From positions 443,921,502-443,985,501 of the forward strand of contig OZ010794.1 of NCBI GenBank assembly GCA_963932465.1: 64,000 bases of DNA, written 5' to 3'. Of the stretch, positions 1-12,522 are shown piece by piece. This DNA comes from Maratus speciosus (taxonomy: Eukaryota > Arthropoda > Arachnida > Araneae > Salticidae). The position numbers and the translations under genes are program-made. The notes under the pieces were generated by a model, which ran no database searches, had not been told where the DNA came from, and saw nothing but the letters and a program-made list of their open reading frames with translations. Each line of letters starts with the position of its first letter. Positions within the stretch are counted from its first letter, which is position 1.

Positions 1-959
1 TTGATAAGAAATTGCTGTTAAATTGGTGGTTTTTTATTAATTAAAAATTAACTATAAGTTATTTCGATTCCGGATTACTTTAGTTGTCTCGGCCATGTTT
101 TAATACACATGTACGTATCTCTTCACAATTTTGGCTTCCAAATTGTGGATTTTTTATAAAATTACAAACAGACAGATAGACAAGTTTTCATTTTTATATA
201 TCTCTCTATTTTATAAAAAGTAACTAACGCTGTAACCGCCGCCGCCACTGGTTTTGAATTTTTTGTGACAGACGTCTTTCTTCGTTAATATTAAGAAAAC
301 TATTGCATACAAATATATGAAAATCGGTGATATTATAGCGAAATGTTTGATCAACACACTAATGCATACAGTTTTCAAATCGAAGAATTATTTAAAGAGA
401 TATTTAATGCTAAAGTTGGACAAAATCGTTCCATTAAAAAAAATTTATAAGAGCAAAAGCTATACATGGGAATTTAATCATTTTTAGATCCTTTTATTCA
501 ATAGAAGATCCCGGTCTGCAGATTTCATTAATTTTTTTTTAATTTGACTCATTATTTGAGGTTTTATTTCTATTTTAAATTCAAATATTCAGCATTTTGA
601 CAGATATTTTTTACATATTTTAGAAAATGGTATTAATTTAAACTGTTGCCAACTGTATAAACAGCGCAAACAGTAATGTTTGCTTCAAATAAAAGAATTA
701 TTTACACGTTACTATTATAAGCAGAAAAAAACCTTCAAATTAGAATTAAATAATTAGGTATAAAAAGCAGGCACTTATTGGAAATTACGCCAGAAAAACT
801 ATATTTACATGTGAGTTTTAAAAAAGAAAGGATATTGTAAAATAAATTCATTAACATGCGTTAGAAATCTGAAATAGAACAAATTACGTCACATTACACT
901 TATTATGCAAAATGAACAAAAAATAGTATCGCAAAACAGTTTAAATTTAAAAATTGCGC
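1..959. other. AT-rich stretch without recognised gene
   Basis: Homopolymer-rich AT DNA. I see no convincing reading frame, inverted repeat or tandem array here. Confidence 0.5.
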
Positions 960-2680
960 GAGACAAAATATTAGAGGTTAAATATTAGATTTTTTCAAAA
1001 TTTTATTATTTGTCGTTTGATGTGAGCTGTTCAGATATAAGTATGCAAATTTTTATGTTTCCAACATAATTAGGGGCTTAGTTAGAAAAATTGCTTAAAA
1101 TACACAAGTTAGAGCCCAGAGGGTTAAATATGACTTTTTCAAAATTTTATGATTTATCGTGTTATCGCAAGTGTTCAGCTATAAGTATGCAAACTTTCAA
1201 GTCTTCAACTTAGTTAGGGAATGAGTTAGAAAAATTGCTTTAAATACACAAGTTGGAGCCCAGAGGGTAAAATATTAGACTTTTTCAAAATTTTATTATT
1301 TGCTGTTTGATGTGAGGTGTTCAGCTATAAGTATGCAAAATGTCATGTCTCCAACCTAATTAGGGGCTGAGTTAGAAAAATTGCTTAAAATACACAAGTT
1401 AGAGCCCAGAGGGTTAAATAATAGACTTTTTCAAAATTTTATTATTTGTCGTTTGATGTGAGGTGTTCAGCTATAAGTATGCAAAATGTCATGTCTCCAA
1501 CTTAATTAGGGGCTGAGTTAAAAAAATTGCTTAAAATACAGAAGTTAGAGACCGGAGGGTTAAATATGACTTTTTCAAAATTTTATGATTTATCGTGTTA
1601 TCGCAAGTGTTCAGCTATAAGTATGCAAACTTTCATGTCTCCAACTTAATTAGGGGCTGAGTTAGAAAAATTGCTTAAAATACACAAGTTAGAGCCCAGA
1701 GGTTTAAATATTAGACCTTTTTCAAAATTTTATTATTTGTCGTTTGATGTGAAGTGTTCAGCTATAAGTATGCAAAATTTCATGTCTCCAACTTAATTAG
1801 GGGCTGAGTTAGAAAAATTGCTTAAAATACAGAAGTTAGAGACTGGAGGGTTAAATATGACTGTTTCAAAATTTTATGATTTATCGTGTTATCGCAAGTG
1901 TTCAGCTATAAGTATGCAAACTTTCAAGTTTCCAACTTAGTTAGGGGATGAGTTAGAAAAATTGCTTAAAACACAGAATTTAGAGCCCAGAGGGTTAAAT
2001 ATCAGACATTTTTCAAAATTTTATTATTTGTCGTTTGATGTGAGGATTTCAGCTATAAGTATGCGAAATTTCATGTCACCAACTTAATTATGGGCTGAGT
2101 TAGAAGAATTGTTTAAAATACATAAGTTAGAGCCCAGAGGGTTAAATATTAGACTTTTTAAAAATTTTATTATTTGTCGTTTGATGTGAGGTGTTCAGCT
2201 ATAAGTATGCAAAATGTCATGTCTCCAACTTAATTAGGTGCTGAGTTAGAAAAATTGCTTAAAATACTGAAGTTAGAGACCGGAAGGTTAAATATGACTT
2301 TTTCAAAATTTTATGATTTATCGTGTTATCGCAAGTGTTCAGCTATAAGTATGCAAACTTTCATGTCCCCAACTTAATTAGGGACTGAGTTAGAAAAATT
2401 GCTTTAAATGCACCAGTTAGAGCCCAAAGGGTTAAATATTAAGCCTTTTTCAAAATTTTATTATTTGTCGTTTTATGTGAGATGTTCAGCTATAAGTATG
2501 CAAAATTTCATGTCTCCAACTTAACTAAATTGGGGGCTGAGTTAGAAAAATTGCTTAAAATACACAAGTTAGAGCCCAGAGGGTTAAATAATAGACTTTT
2601 TCAAAATTTTATTATTTTCCGTTTGATGTGCGGTGTTCAGCTATAAGTATGCAAATTTTCAAGTCTCCGACATATATAGT
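960..2680. repeat. ~145-bp satellite, 12 monomers with higher-order structure
   Basis: The core TTCAGCTATAAGTATGCAAA recurs near 1031, 1175, 1321, 1467, 1611, 1758, 1902, 2049, 2195, 2340, 2486 and 2637, a spacing of 144-151 bp. There are two monomer types. Type A has TTATTTGTCGTTTGATGTGAG before the core, type B has GATTTATCGTGTTATCGCAAG. Their order is A B A A B, A B A A B, A A, so the higher-order unit is five monomers of about 728 bp. No coding frame persists. Confidence 0.93.
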
Positions 2681-2772
2681 TTCTGAGAACGGGCTCCGTG
2701 ACAGACGGACAAACAGACAGACAAAGGAGTGAGACAGGTAGGGTTTCGTTAGATGAACGAAACTCTAAAAAC
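2681..2772. repeat. Tail of the 145-bp satellite element
   Basis: The array ends in a GACAGACGGACAAACAGACAG-type tetranucleotide tract followed by GGTTTCGTTAGATGAACGAAAC. The same tail follows a single diverged monomer at 48950-49125, so monomer and tail belong to one dispersed element rather than a free satellite. Confidence 0.7.
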
Positions 2773-2909
2773 ATGCTGCGGATGACTGTAACAACATCCT
2801 AAAATTACATTACCATCAGCGATCTACCAATCCCGAATTTAGTTTATATTCGTTTCATATATTCTTATTCTTTTGTGCGGCCCTTTAAAATAATTATCAA
2901 TATTATATA

Positions 2910-3255
2910 CAGTAAAACGTCTGAATAGCGGACACCCTGAGAATGCAGAATTTTTCCTCTATTTAGAGGTGACCGCTAATGAGAGTAAAACATGCACAGT
3001 TATTTAAGAGTTGGTAATCGAAAAAATGTCCGCTAAATAGAGGTATCCGCTAATCGGGTGTGTCCGCTATGGAGGTTTTACCAGTAAAACTTCTGAATAG
3101 CGAACACCTCGGGAGGGCAGAATTTGGCCTCTATTTGGAGGCGTCCGCTACTGAGAGTAAAAAATGTACAGTTATTTAAGGGTTGGTAATCGAAAAAATG
3201 CCCGCTAAATAGAGGTGTCCACTAATCGGGTGTGTCCGTTATAGAGGTTTTGCTG
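2910..3255. mobile_element. Tandem pair of pogo-like short TIR elements
   Basis: Two ~173-bp copies (2910-3081 and 3082-3255) stand head to tail. Each starts CAGTAAAAC(G/T)TCTGAATAGCG and ends with the rough complement (TCCGCTATGGAGGTTTTAC). CAGTAVAACC-type ends next to TA are typical of pogo/Tigger-derived elements. The copies differ by scattered substitutions. No transposase is present. Confidence 0.7.
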
Positions 3256-5123
3256 CATAATAATATCATCCTTTACAAGAAAATAGCATGCTGTATGATA
3301 GACAGACAGATATCCAGAGAAAGATAACCTCCCGGATCAATAAACACTCATGCCTTTTGTTTTAATCATCCACAATTGTATGTCATACAACATGCCAGAT
3401 TTTATACAACAGGCTAAAAATGGTCACCGTGGTACGGAATACTGTATTATTATTTGTTTGCCCACCAAAACTGGTTGCCACGGGTTGTTGCAAGGTTTGT
3501 GATCACGTGGTTGAAACTGATCTATTCAATATTACTGCGTGCGTATTTTTTTTTATTTGCTCCATGTGTTCAAACCAGTTGTCTACGAAAACATCAACCG
3601 GTGAAAGTGACGCACACCAAATTTCTGTGACGTATGCAGATAAATTGTGCTTTTTTATCAGTTTTTTTAATATAATTTTTAAACGGTTTGGAACTTATTT
3701 TTCATAGTAGGTGCATTCAGTAGGTGGCCCTCATAGGCACCTTCTGGTGCAATCAGAAACGAAATCCGACAAATATTTTTTGAGTTATGCTTGACGAAAG
3801 GTTTTTATTAGGCTTTTTTTTTAGTAGGACATGGCGTTAATATCCATCGTAGTAGTAAAGTGTCCGGACAGTAATATTTCGCTGAGCATTAGCATTCGCT
3901 TCGCTCAGACAATTACTTACCTTTTTTTTATTTACTTGTATTGATGACTTTTAAGTTGTGTTTAATGATTAGTTCCTATCTACAAACACTCTTTTGATGA
4001 GGCCTATAGATGTCTATTATGAAGGTTAGAATTACAGTAAAGGTAGCGATCCAAAGTACACAACTTCCAGGTTGTGTAATATTTAAACGGAGCTTCTGAC
4101 TACAAAATGATCAATGAAACATCGTCTTCATTTTGAAAGACCTATCCAATGATATGCCACTCAATAGGGTGCGTAATTTTTTTTTCGTCTCTACAGCCAT
4201 TTTGTATTTTACGGCCACCATTTTGAATTTATAAAAACAAAACCTATCCTATAACCATCGGAAGATTAAGACGAATCGATAGAGACTTCATTCATAAAAA
4301 TCCATCCAGCCGTTGGGATGTTTCGAGGGTATAAAGAAATCCACATACACAGATACGCGTGAAACACATAACCCTTCTTTTCAGTCGGGTAATTATTCAG
4401 GGAAACTGGAAAGTTACCCCACACGCTTAAAACATGACAATAACAAAAAATTCGTCCTTCCTATCCTCAAAGGAAAGGGAGCTCCCCGCCAAATTGTTCT
4501 CATCGATCCTCTTGGACAATTAATGGACCAACAATTTGACATCTATATCCCGGTTTGCCCGAACGGAGTGGGGTTAATTTTCACTTATTTTGCCTCCTGT
4601 GGTCATTTCCCTAACCCGGAGTGTTTCGAAGAAAATAGAAAAAAAAAATTCCTGTCATTATTGTATAAAAATGCATGCAATTCTGGATTCCGGCCCCTGT
4701 GCCCCCCCCCCCCCCCTCTTCTCTCTCTCGCACAGGCTCTGACTACAGCAGATGACCTTTTATGACCTCGTTGAAAGATTACTAAACTGGACTCTTTAGA
4801 ATTATTTTTTCTTCATCACCCCTAGACAGAAAAGAAAACTATCGCTCAGATTTGGTGGGTTCTGGGCCACATAACTGTTGCTTCTTTGACATCCCCCTCC
4901 CCTCACATACACATTCACATACACCGCTTTTATTACATTAGTTTTCAAATCAGAAATATATAATAATACATTTGTTTGTGCAACCTTTCAAATATTTGGA
5001 AATTAAAATTTTGACTATATCGCAAGTATAATACTATCACTTGAATTTGAAATTCTGAAGTGGGCACTGGAACTACCTGGGGGTGGGCCCGGCCCACCCG
5101 GCCCCCCTCTAGTTACGCCTATG
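3256..5123. other. Flank left of the Polinton, no supported gene
   Basis: Open frames at 3420-3707 and 4313-4765 (+) resemble no family I know. The second contains a C-tract and sits in repeat-like sequence, so I do not call either coding. The stretch ends with a GC-rich CCCGGCCCACCCGG block just before the Polinton. Confidence 0.45.
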
Positions 5124-5308
5124 AGAAATACCTTTGTCTTTGTGAAGCTGAGTTGTTTTTTCTATTGAAATCTCGTTTAACTGTAACGAAATGTAAAGTT
5201 GAGTTGTTTAAATGACCCTTAACTGTAACCGATAACGAAAAAAGTTTGTTATACAGTAAATGGCAACAGTTGCATTCGTCAGTTGCTTCGATTTTTCTCG
5301 TGCGTTGA
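5124..5308 (+). repeat. Polinton left terminal inverted repeat
   Basis: It matches the reverse complement of 19369-19553 with a few substitutions and single-base indels, for example one T fewer after AGAAATACC. Similarity fades after the TCAGTTGCTTCGATTTTT block near 5305. Confidence 0.93.
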
Positions 5309-5398
5309 TTTTGCACGTTTTTTTTTTTTTTTCTACGATTTCATTGAGTTGTGTGTGCCGATTTTTATAAAGTTTATTTTGTGCAAGAGGATTTTAAA

Positions 5399-5467
5399 AT
5401 GAAGCGTCTCTCTGATGATGAAGAAGGTTCAGAGAAAAATAAATTAATCAAAGTAAGTTTCTCTCTC

Positions 5468-5499
<32 letters not shown>

Positions 5500-8400
5500 G
5501 ATGTATTAGTTTAAAAATTATTTTATTTATTAATTAAGGGAAAAGATTTTGTCGCTCCAAGTAATTTCTTTGACGATACTTTAAATGTAAATCTTGATTT
5601 TAAGCAAACTTTTTATCTTTAAAAAAAATGTTTATATATATATGCTATTGCCGATCACTTATCTGTATTAATTTATTTATATAAATGTTTTTATTAGAAT
5701 GAAGATATACCTAACAATTTTTTTTTATGAAGATTTTGAGGAAGGTCGCAGTGACCTTTTTCAATTGTTTGAAGACTATCCCCTTCCTTCTCCAATAAGT
5801 GTAAGCTTAAAAAAAAATATTTTAAATTTAATTTTTATATTTATTGTTTTATTTAAAAATTATTGATTTTTTTTTTCATACAGACTCAAACATTAAAAGG
5901 TTCGGATTAAGCAAGTAGCTCTTGTTTTCAATGTGGATTTAGGGTAAGTTTCGGTATTTAATTGTGATATATTCTATCTGTTTTTCTGACGCGGAGTATG
6001 TGTTTTTATTTTGGTGTTATTTTTTCTGTATTAATTTATTTATATAAATGTTTTTATTAGAATGAAGATACCTAACAATTTTTTTGACGAAGATTTTGAG
6101 GAAGGTCACAGTGACCTTTCTCAGTTGTTTGAAGACTATCCCCTTCCTTCTCCAATAAGTGTAAGCTTTAAAAAAATATTTTAAGTTTAATTTTTACATT
6201 TATTGTTTTATTTAAAAATTATTGATTTTTTTTTTTTTTCATACAGACTCAAATGTTAAAAGGTTCGGATCAAGCAAGTAGCTCTTGTTTTCAACGTGGA
6301 TTTGGGGTTAGTTTCTGTATCTAATTGTGATATATTCTATCTGTTTTTCTGACATGGAATATGTTTTTTATATTTTGGTGTTATTTTTTAGATAAATGAA
6401 GGAGCAGGACCATCAAATGCTCCCAACTTTTTACCAGCACCAGATGAGTTTGACTCTTTAAATATGAGTATAATCTGTATAAAATAGAAAATGTTAAATA
6501 CATACTTTTAAGAAAATACTTATTACTTTTTTTTAATTGTTTCAGATTGAGTCTGCCATTTCTTTAGTCGAAAAAAGATGGAGGTTAATCGAAAAGTTTG
6601 ATGCAGTTGAAATTATATACAATGCCATAGTTCATCAAGATAAACTGCCTGATCATTTTTGGGGTGTTTCTTTAGGACAGATAATAGGATTAGTGAAAGC
6701 TATTTTCCAGAAAATTATAGACTCAGCTACGGCAGGTATGGATGCAACAGATTACATTAGAATTTGCGTTTTCCACAGCAGACTTGACAAATCTATATCG
6801 ACAGGAAAATTAGAAATTGACTCTCTTACTGTGGAAAACATAATGTCACAAATTGTGAAAGTAATCCAATCGAAAGAAGATATTGCTTTGGATGAAGGAT
6901 TTTCAGTAGACGTGGTTGTAATTCGTCGTCCCAGATGTGGAACTAGAAGAAAAATTAACATTGCGGATGTAGATGGTTTAAAAAAGAGATCCATTGTATC
7001 CATTTCAGAAGATGAATATGTGGTTTGCTGCGCCAAAGCAATACTGCTTGCCTTAGCATTCGTTAATCGTGCCCCAGAAATTGAAACATTACGAAAGCCA
7101 AAGAACACAGTATTACTTATGCAAGCACTGGCTCTTCACGAGGCTACGAATATTCCTGTAGGAGCATGTGAACTAAGCGAAATTGAAAAATTCAAAAGGC
7201 ATTTAAAAGTTCAAGTTGTCGTGATTAGTACATCAGCCCTGAATAAGGTATGTTTCATTTTTTACTATTATTTGCTAATGATGTAGTATACGTCAACTTT
7301 TAAAAAATAATTTTAACATTTTTTTCCAGATTATTTACAAAAGATCTCACCGAAGTAAAAAAGTTTATATTTGGTTAAATGGAAACCACTTTGACGTTAT
7401 TCGATCACCTAGAGGATTTTATGGAAGTAGAAACTATTGCCAGCATTGCGAGAAACCATTCAACATGGTAGCAGACCATCGATGCGATGTTTTGTGCCAT
7501 ATTTGCAGAACGGCTGATTACGCCGCAGGAGTGGAACAGAGATGCATAGACTGCGATAGGAAGTGCCGGTCAGCATTATGCTATGATATTCACAAACAAC
7601 GCGGATTTGTAATGAGGTTAGTTATTATTATTATTATTTTAATAGATAAATTTATGTAATAGGTTTAATCACATGCTTCGTTTTCCCTTTTTTTCAGATT
7701 TATCAATGTCGTAACTGCTACAAAGTAATTTTGAGAAGACTATGCCCTAAAGAGAACCACCGATGCGACCAAGTTTTTTGCCCCAGTTGCAAGAAATGTG
7801 TCCCTAATGACCATTTGTGCTATATGCAGAAGTTAAAGGCTAAAGTCCCAAACGATAAAATTTTGTATTTTGACTTTGAGACTGATCAATCGTCGGACGA
7901 ACACGTTGTAAATTTTGCTGTTGCGCAATACTTCGATGGTTCTGAGCGTGTGTTTTCGAGGGGTACACAGCTCTAGACACTTTCTGCCGTTTTTTATTTT
8001 CTGAACAGAATAAAGGCTACACAGCAATAGCCCATAATATGAAAGGCTTTGATGGGCAATTTGTTTCACAGTGGTTGTTAGGGCAAGGCCAGACACCGGA
8101 CATTATTCCAAATGGTTCCAAGTTAATGTCAATTTTATCAAAACCTTTCAACATACGCATTATAGATTCTTTTAATTTTCTACCGATGTCCATATCCAAA
8201 CTCCCGAAAACGTTTGGGATTGAAGAACTGAAAAAAGGTTTTTTCCGCACCTTTTCAATCGCCCTGAAAATCAGAATTACATTGGAACTGTACCATCTGA
8301 AGATTTTTATTGTCCGGATTTTATGAATACGACAGAAAGGAAAAAAATTTTCCAATGGTATAAGGTTAGAGTTACAGAACCATTCAATTTCAAACAAGAA

Positions 8401-11072
8401 ATGTTAGATTATTGCAGGTAAGAATTTTAACTAAGAGTAATTTTCCTTTCTACTTGTTTTTGCGGAAAAAGAGACTTTTATATATACATATATATATTTA
8501 ATGTATGTTTAATGTACAAACTTTTTTTTCAGATCTGATATTGACATTTTGAGACGTTGCTGCAATCAATTTAGACAGCAATTTATAGACATCACGAATG
8601 TAGATCCTTTCTGGTAAGTCTTTTTTTCCCCTATAGGCAATGAATCATTAATTCGATGTTTTAATCTTTCTGATTTAAATCGTTATATTTTCAGCTATGT
8701 CACGATCGCGGCTTCCTGCATGGCTTATTTCAGGTCCATACCTATTCAACCGGAAACCATAGCCACGATTCCAACTAATGGTTATGTCAACAATACAAGC
8801 TACAGCATGGATAGCATTCGTTGGTTAGATTTTGTGGCAGAATCCGAAAGTATCCATATTGAACATGCTCGAAATGGAAGAGGAGAGAAGAAAATAGGAA
8901 GTAAATCTGTTGATGGATATTGTTCACAAACGAACACTGTTTATCAGTTCCACGTAAGTTCGCATATCTAAAATATTTGTTTTGAAAGTTAAAATGTGTA
9001 TTGTTTACTTTTTTTCATTAAAAAAGATTATGTATTTTTAGGGGTGTTTTTATCATGGATGTGAAGATTGTTATAATGCTGATATTCGGAATCTTGTTAA
9101 GGGCTACAAAATGGGTGACTTGTTCCAAAAAACAACTGAAAGTTCAGAGGAAATTAGTAGAAAGGGTTTTAATTTAGTCGAAATATGGGAACATGAGTTT
9201 CAAAAAATGAAAAGAGAAAATGTGGATCTCACAGCCTTCTTGGATAATCATGATATCTGCGATCGTTTGGATCCCAGAGATTCGTTTTTCGGAGGGCGTA
9301 CCAATGCCGTGCAATTATTTTTTCAAGGTGAAGCAAAATACATTGACTTTACAAGTCTGTATCCTTGGGTAAATAAATACTGCAGGTAATATACCCTTTT
9401 TTTTAATGAAAAAAAATATTTTACTGATGTAGACATATTAAAATATTTGTTCATCTCCTTATTTTTTAGGTATCCTGTTGGACACCCGACGATTATTACT
9501 AAAGACTTTAGTGATTTAGAAGATTATTTTGGTGTAATAAAATGTCGTGTTTTACCCCCAAGAGGTTTATTCCACCCCGTACTCCCCTACCGAAGCAACA
9601 GTAAACTAATGTTTCCTTTATGCAAAAGTTGCGTAGAAATGCTTTCTCAAGAGAGCTGTACGCGTACGGATAATCAAAGAGCGTTCACGGGTACATGGAT
9701 AACAGAAGAGGTGAAGAAAGCAAAAGAAATGGGAGACAAAATTTTGAAGGTAAGGTATTTTTTTTAGACGAAGCGAGTGCAAGAAGAATTATTTGTTATT
9801 GATAGTAATTTTTTTTTTCTCGGATATATGAAGTCTACCACTTCAACTCTTCATCATCAAAACTACTTCAACCATATATAGATAAATTTTTAAAAATAAA
9901 ACAAGAAGCATCAGGATGGGCAACTGAATACACCACTGATCTAGCTAAAAAAACATACGTTGAAAAATATGTTGCTAAGGAAGGAGTACATTTAAATCCA
10001 GAAAACATAATCCTTAATCCAGGAAGGCGCAGTGTTGCAAAACTGTCTCTAAACAGTTTTTTGGGGAGGTAATTTCTTACACGCAATTACATGTACATAC
10101 ATTTTGCAAAAGTATTTTCAACTTTTTAATATATATATATATATATATATATTTTAAGATTTGGTATGAAATGTAATAAGGACAGATTATCTTTTGTTTC
10201 TTCAGTTGCCAAATTTAACTATATTTTGATGGATAAAACTAAAGAAGTGAGGTTTTTTTTTTTTCAATTTTATATCCAACAGATATACATATATGTGTGT
10301 GCGTGCATGTGTGTATTTAAATTTATGAGATGGTTTTAAAAATATTTCATCTTTCCATAGATAAAAGACATTACATTTCCTTCATCCGAGATTGCTGCTA
10401 TCACATGGCGACAAAAAGATGACTTTGCCACTGGCGATACAGTGACGAATATTTTCATCGCATCCTTTACCACCTGCTATGCAAGATTAAAACTTTATGG
10501 AGTATTACAAGAACTTGGAAAAGACGTATTATATTTTGATACAGATAGTGTAATATACAAGATGGATGGAAAAAACGATCCTGATTTGGGCAACTTCCTT
10601 GGGGATTTTACGGATGAACTGGATGGAGACATAATTCGGACCTTTGTATCAGGTAATAATAATAATAATAATCATAATAATAATAATAATAATAGCGTTT
10701 AAAATGTTGTTAGAAAAATCGTATTTAAAATTTTGTAATTAATATATTCTATTTATTAAATACATGATTTTTATATTTGTTCTAGGTGGATCCAAAAATT
10801 ATGCATATAAAACAACAAGCGGGAGTACCGTGTGCAAGATTCGAGGTTTTAGTTTGAACTTCATGAATGCCATGCTGCTAAACCTCGAATCTATGCAACA
10901 CCTGATTCAAAGTATGGCTAATACAAAAATTGAAGTTTCAAACCCGAGGAAGATTACCCGAGACGCTTCAACAAGAAAGGTAATAAATAAATTCGAAACA
11001 AAAGCGTATAGGATAGTATACGACAAGCGCGTTATACAGACTGACTTGTCAACACTACCTTATGGGTATTAA
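5399..11072 (+). pseudogene. Protein-primed family-B DNA polymerase (pPolB), multi-exon, frameshifted
   Basis: This is the Polinton replicase. About 14 exons are visible with GTAAG-like donors and TTTTCAG-like acceptors; the largest is 6546-7247. Exon 1 begins ATG at 5399. A Cys/His-rich segment (about 7440-7830) precedes the exonuclease motif FDFETD (about 7867). The palm motifs follow: DFTSLYP (about 9347), KLSLNSFLG (about 10043) and YFDTDS (about 10530). The last exon ends with TAA at 11070-11072. Two frame breaks are visible, one near 7960-7980 and one in a T-run near 8240. The exon beginning about 9822 lacks an AG acceptor. Motif order and neighbours make the family certain. The exact exon borders at the 5' end are tentative. 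Inactivity is inferred from the breaks. Confidence 0.93.
5659..6392 (+). repeat. Tandem duplication of two small pPolB exons with introns
   Basis: About 365 bp (5659-6025) recur at 6026-6392, including introns. Both copies of the first exon are open and end PLPSPIS before GTAAGC. The second exon has an in-frame TAA in the left copy (GGTTCGGATTAAGC) but is open in the right copy. The right copy is therefore the likely functional one, with the left skipped or a recent duplicate. A short exon near 5538-5585 (SNFFDDTL) resembles the first exon and may be an older third copy. Confidence 0.8.
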
Positions 11073-11776
11073 ATATTCCCTATGCAAGATGTATATGTAT
11101 ATATGCGTATGTATGTATGCAAATAATGAAAAAAATAAAAATTTATTTCACTTATTAAATTGAATCTTTCTTTTAGATTTTCAATAGTATTTCTTATTCA
11201 GACACAATTAATGTTTATGTGAATATATATATATAAGATATATAATTTTTAAAAGAAACGAAAAAAAAATGGTGTTAAGGAAAAGTAGAAGATAATTATA
11301 TTTTCGAGAAAAAAGGGAAAAAAGTTATTTGTTAAATTTTTTTACAAGAAAAGTAAATATTTTTTTTTCAGAAAAAAATATTCAAGTAACTTGATTACCT
11401 ATTAATGTAAAAATAACCATGTTTTATTTCATTTTATTTATTCTATTTAATTTTATTTTCCTTGTTAAAAAAGAATTACACACAAACAGAGTCACACAGA
11501 AAAATATTTTTTAAAAATATAAAAAATTTATTTGTTACATAAAACAGAGTGAAGTTGTAAACATAGCTTGCTACATTTTTTAATCTAATTTTAACCAAGG
11601 TATTGGTGATATTGGTAAAGTGACGCGATAAGATGATGATTTCGTTTTCTATGACGGGGTTCAGGTCTTGCATAAATAATTTTCTATTCATTCTTCAAAT
11701 ACTTGTTTTTTATCAATTCTTGAGGAAAGCTGATAGTTTTTAAAAGTTCATGAAACTGATCAAAAGCAATAGGTTT
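11073..11776. other. AT-rich gap between convergent Polinton gene blocks
   Basis: The polymerase and the minus-strand genes converge here. AATAAA occurs near 11127 on the plus strand and suits the polymerase 3' end. The minus-strand open frame at 11476-11691 has low-complexity composition and no recognised family. Confidence 0.5.
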
Positions 11777-12199
11777 TTAACTTCTATCTCTCAGCAAAAA
11801 ACTGATTAGTTGAACAGCATCTGATCCGATAATTACAGAATCATCTATTTTCAATTCTTTGTTTTCTGTACAGGAAATTTTATTTTGTTTTAAAAATTGC
11901 ATAATTTTAACAGCAGTTTTCTTTTGTTTAACAGGGACAGAATTTAAAATTTCATTTTCTATATCAGGAGACTTTTCAAAGGGTTTCTCAGGAATGATTT
12001 CAGAGAGTTTTACCGCATTCAAGTCTGGGAATGACACAAACTTTTGCAAAATCTGTGTATAAAGTTTCGCTTTTTCATCATCCTCTAATTTTCTTTTCAA
12101 AATAGTCTGAATCTGTCTATCTAAATCACTTAAATGCTCATCGGCAAACTCTTGATCTCTATGAGCTGGAACAAGCCGGAATTTACGAGCGAACTCCAT
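11777..12199 (-). CDS. Polinton small protein of unknown function (140 aa)
   Basis: Intact frame with ATG at 12197-12199. The protein is charged, predicted mostly helical, Lys/Glu-rich in its middle, and ends FLLRDRS. It is the last gene of the minus-strand block. Its start overlaps the end of the gene before it by 17 bases. I do not recognise a domain. By position it may be a virion or DNA-associated protein, but that is only inference. Confidence 0.6.
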   Translation of the reverse strand: MEFARKFRLVPAHRDQEFADEHLSDLDRQIQTILKRKLEDDEKAKLYTQILQKFVSFPDLNAVKLSEIIPEKPFEKSPDIENEILNSVPVKQKKTAVKIMQFLKQNKISCTENKELKIDDSVIIGSDAVQLISFLLRDRS

Positions 12200-12500
12200 T
12201 GATTAGTGTACTAAGCACTGACACTGCAGCAGGAATGAGTATAGACAAAAACCCTTCTCCTGTTTGAACGAGTAGTCGTCTCTTCTTAAACAAAGGTACT
12301 TTCTTATTTCCCAAGCGACACAATGTTCGTTTATAAGCTATTAATCTATTTTTCTGACGTTTAGAAACAGGTATGTTACCCTTTAAAAGATTTAAGGCGC
12401 ATTCACAGATACCTTTTATAATACTATTTGGACACTTTTTAAGAAAAGCTGCTTTTTGCCTTGTCTTGTTTAGCAATTTCAAATGTTCCACGGTCGACAT
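12183..12500 (-). CDS. Small basic protein with C-terminal hydrophobic segment (pX-like)
   Basis: 105 aa from ATG at 12498-12500. The first two thirds are rich in Lys/Arg (KKRRLL near residue 75). A Gly-containing hydrophobic helix follows (EGFLSILIPAAVSVLSTLI, about residues 82-100). Small basic proteins with this layout occur in Polintons and adintoviruses and have been compared with adenovirus core/pX-type proteins. That comparison is from memory and is not proved here. The frame is intact and sits between two small unknown genes. Confidence 0.6.
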   Translation of the reverse strand: MSTVEHLKLLNKTRQKAAFLKKCPNSIIKGICECALNLLKGNIPVSKRQKNRLIAYKRTLCRLGNKKVPLFKKRRLLVQTGEGFLSILIPAAVSVLSTLINGVRS

Positions 12501-12522
12501 CCTGAGTTCAAATGATGATCGA

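Noticed and set aside
960..2680. CRISPR-like array
   Set aside because: Units are ~145 bp and similar throughout, without short repeats and unique spacers; the DNA is eukaryotic.
4313..4765. 150-codon open frame (+) left of the Polinton
   Set aside because: No family resemblance, a long C-run translated as poly-Pro, and repeat-like surroundings.
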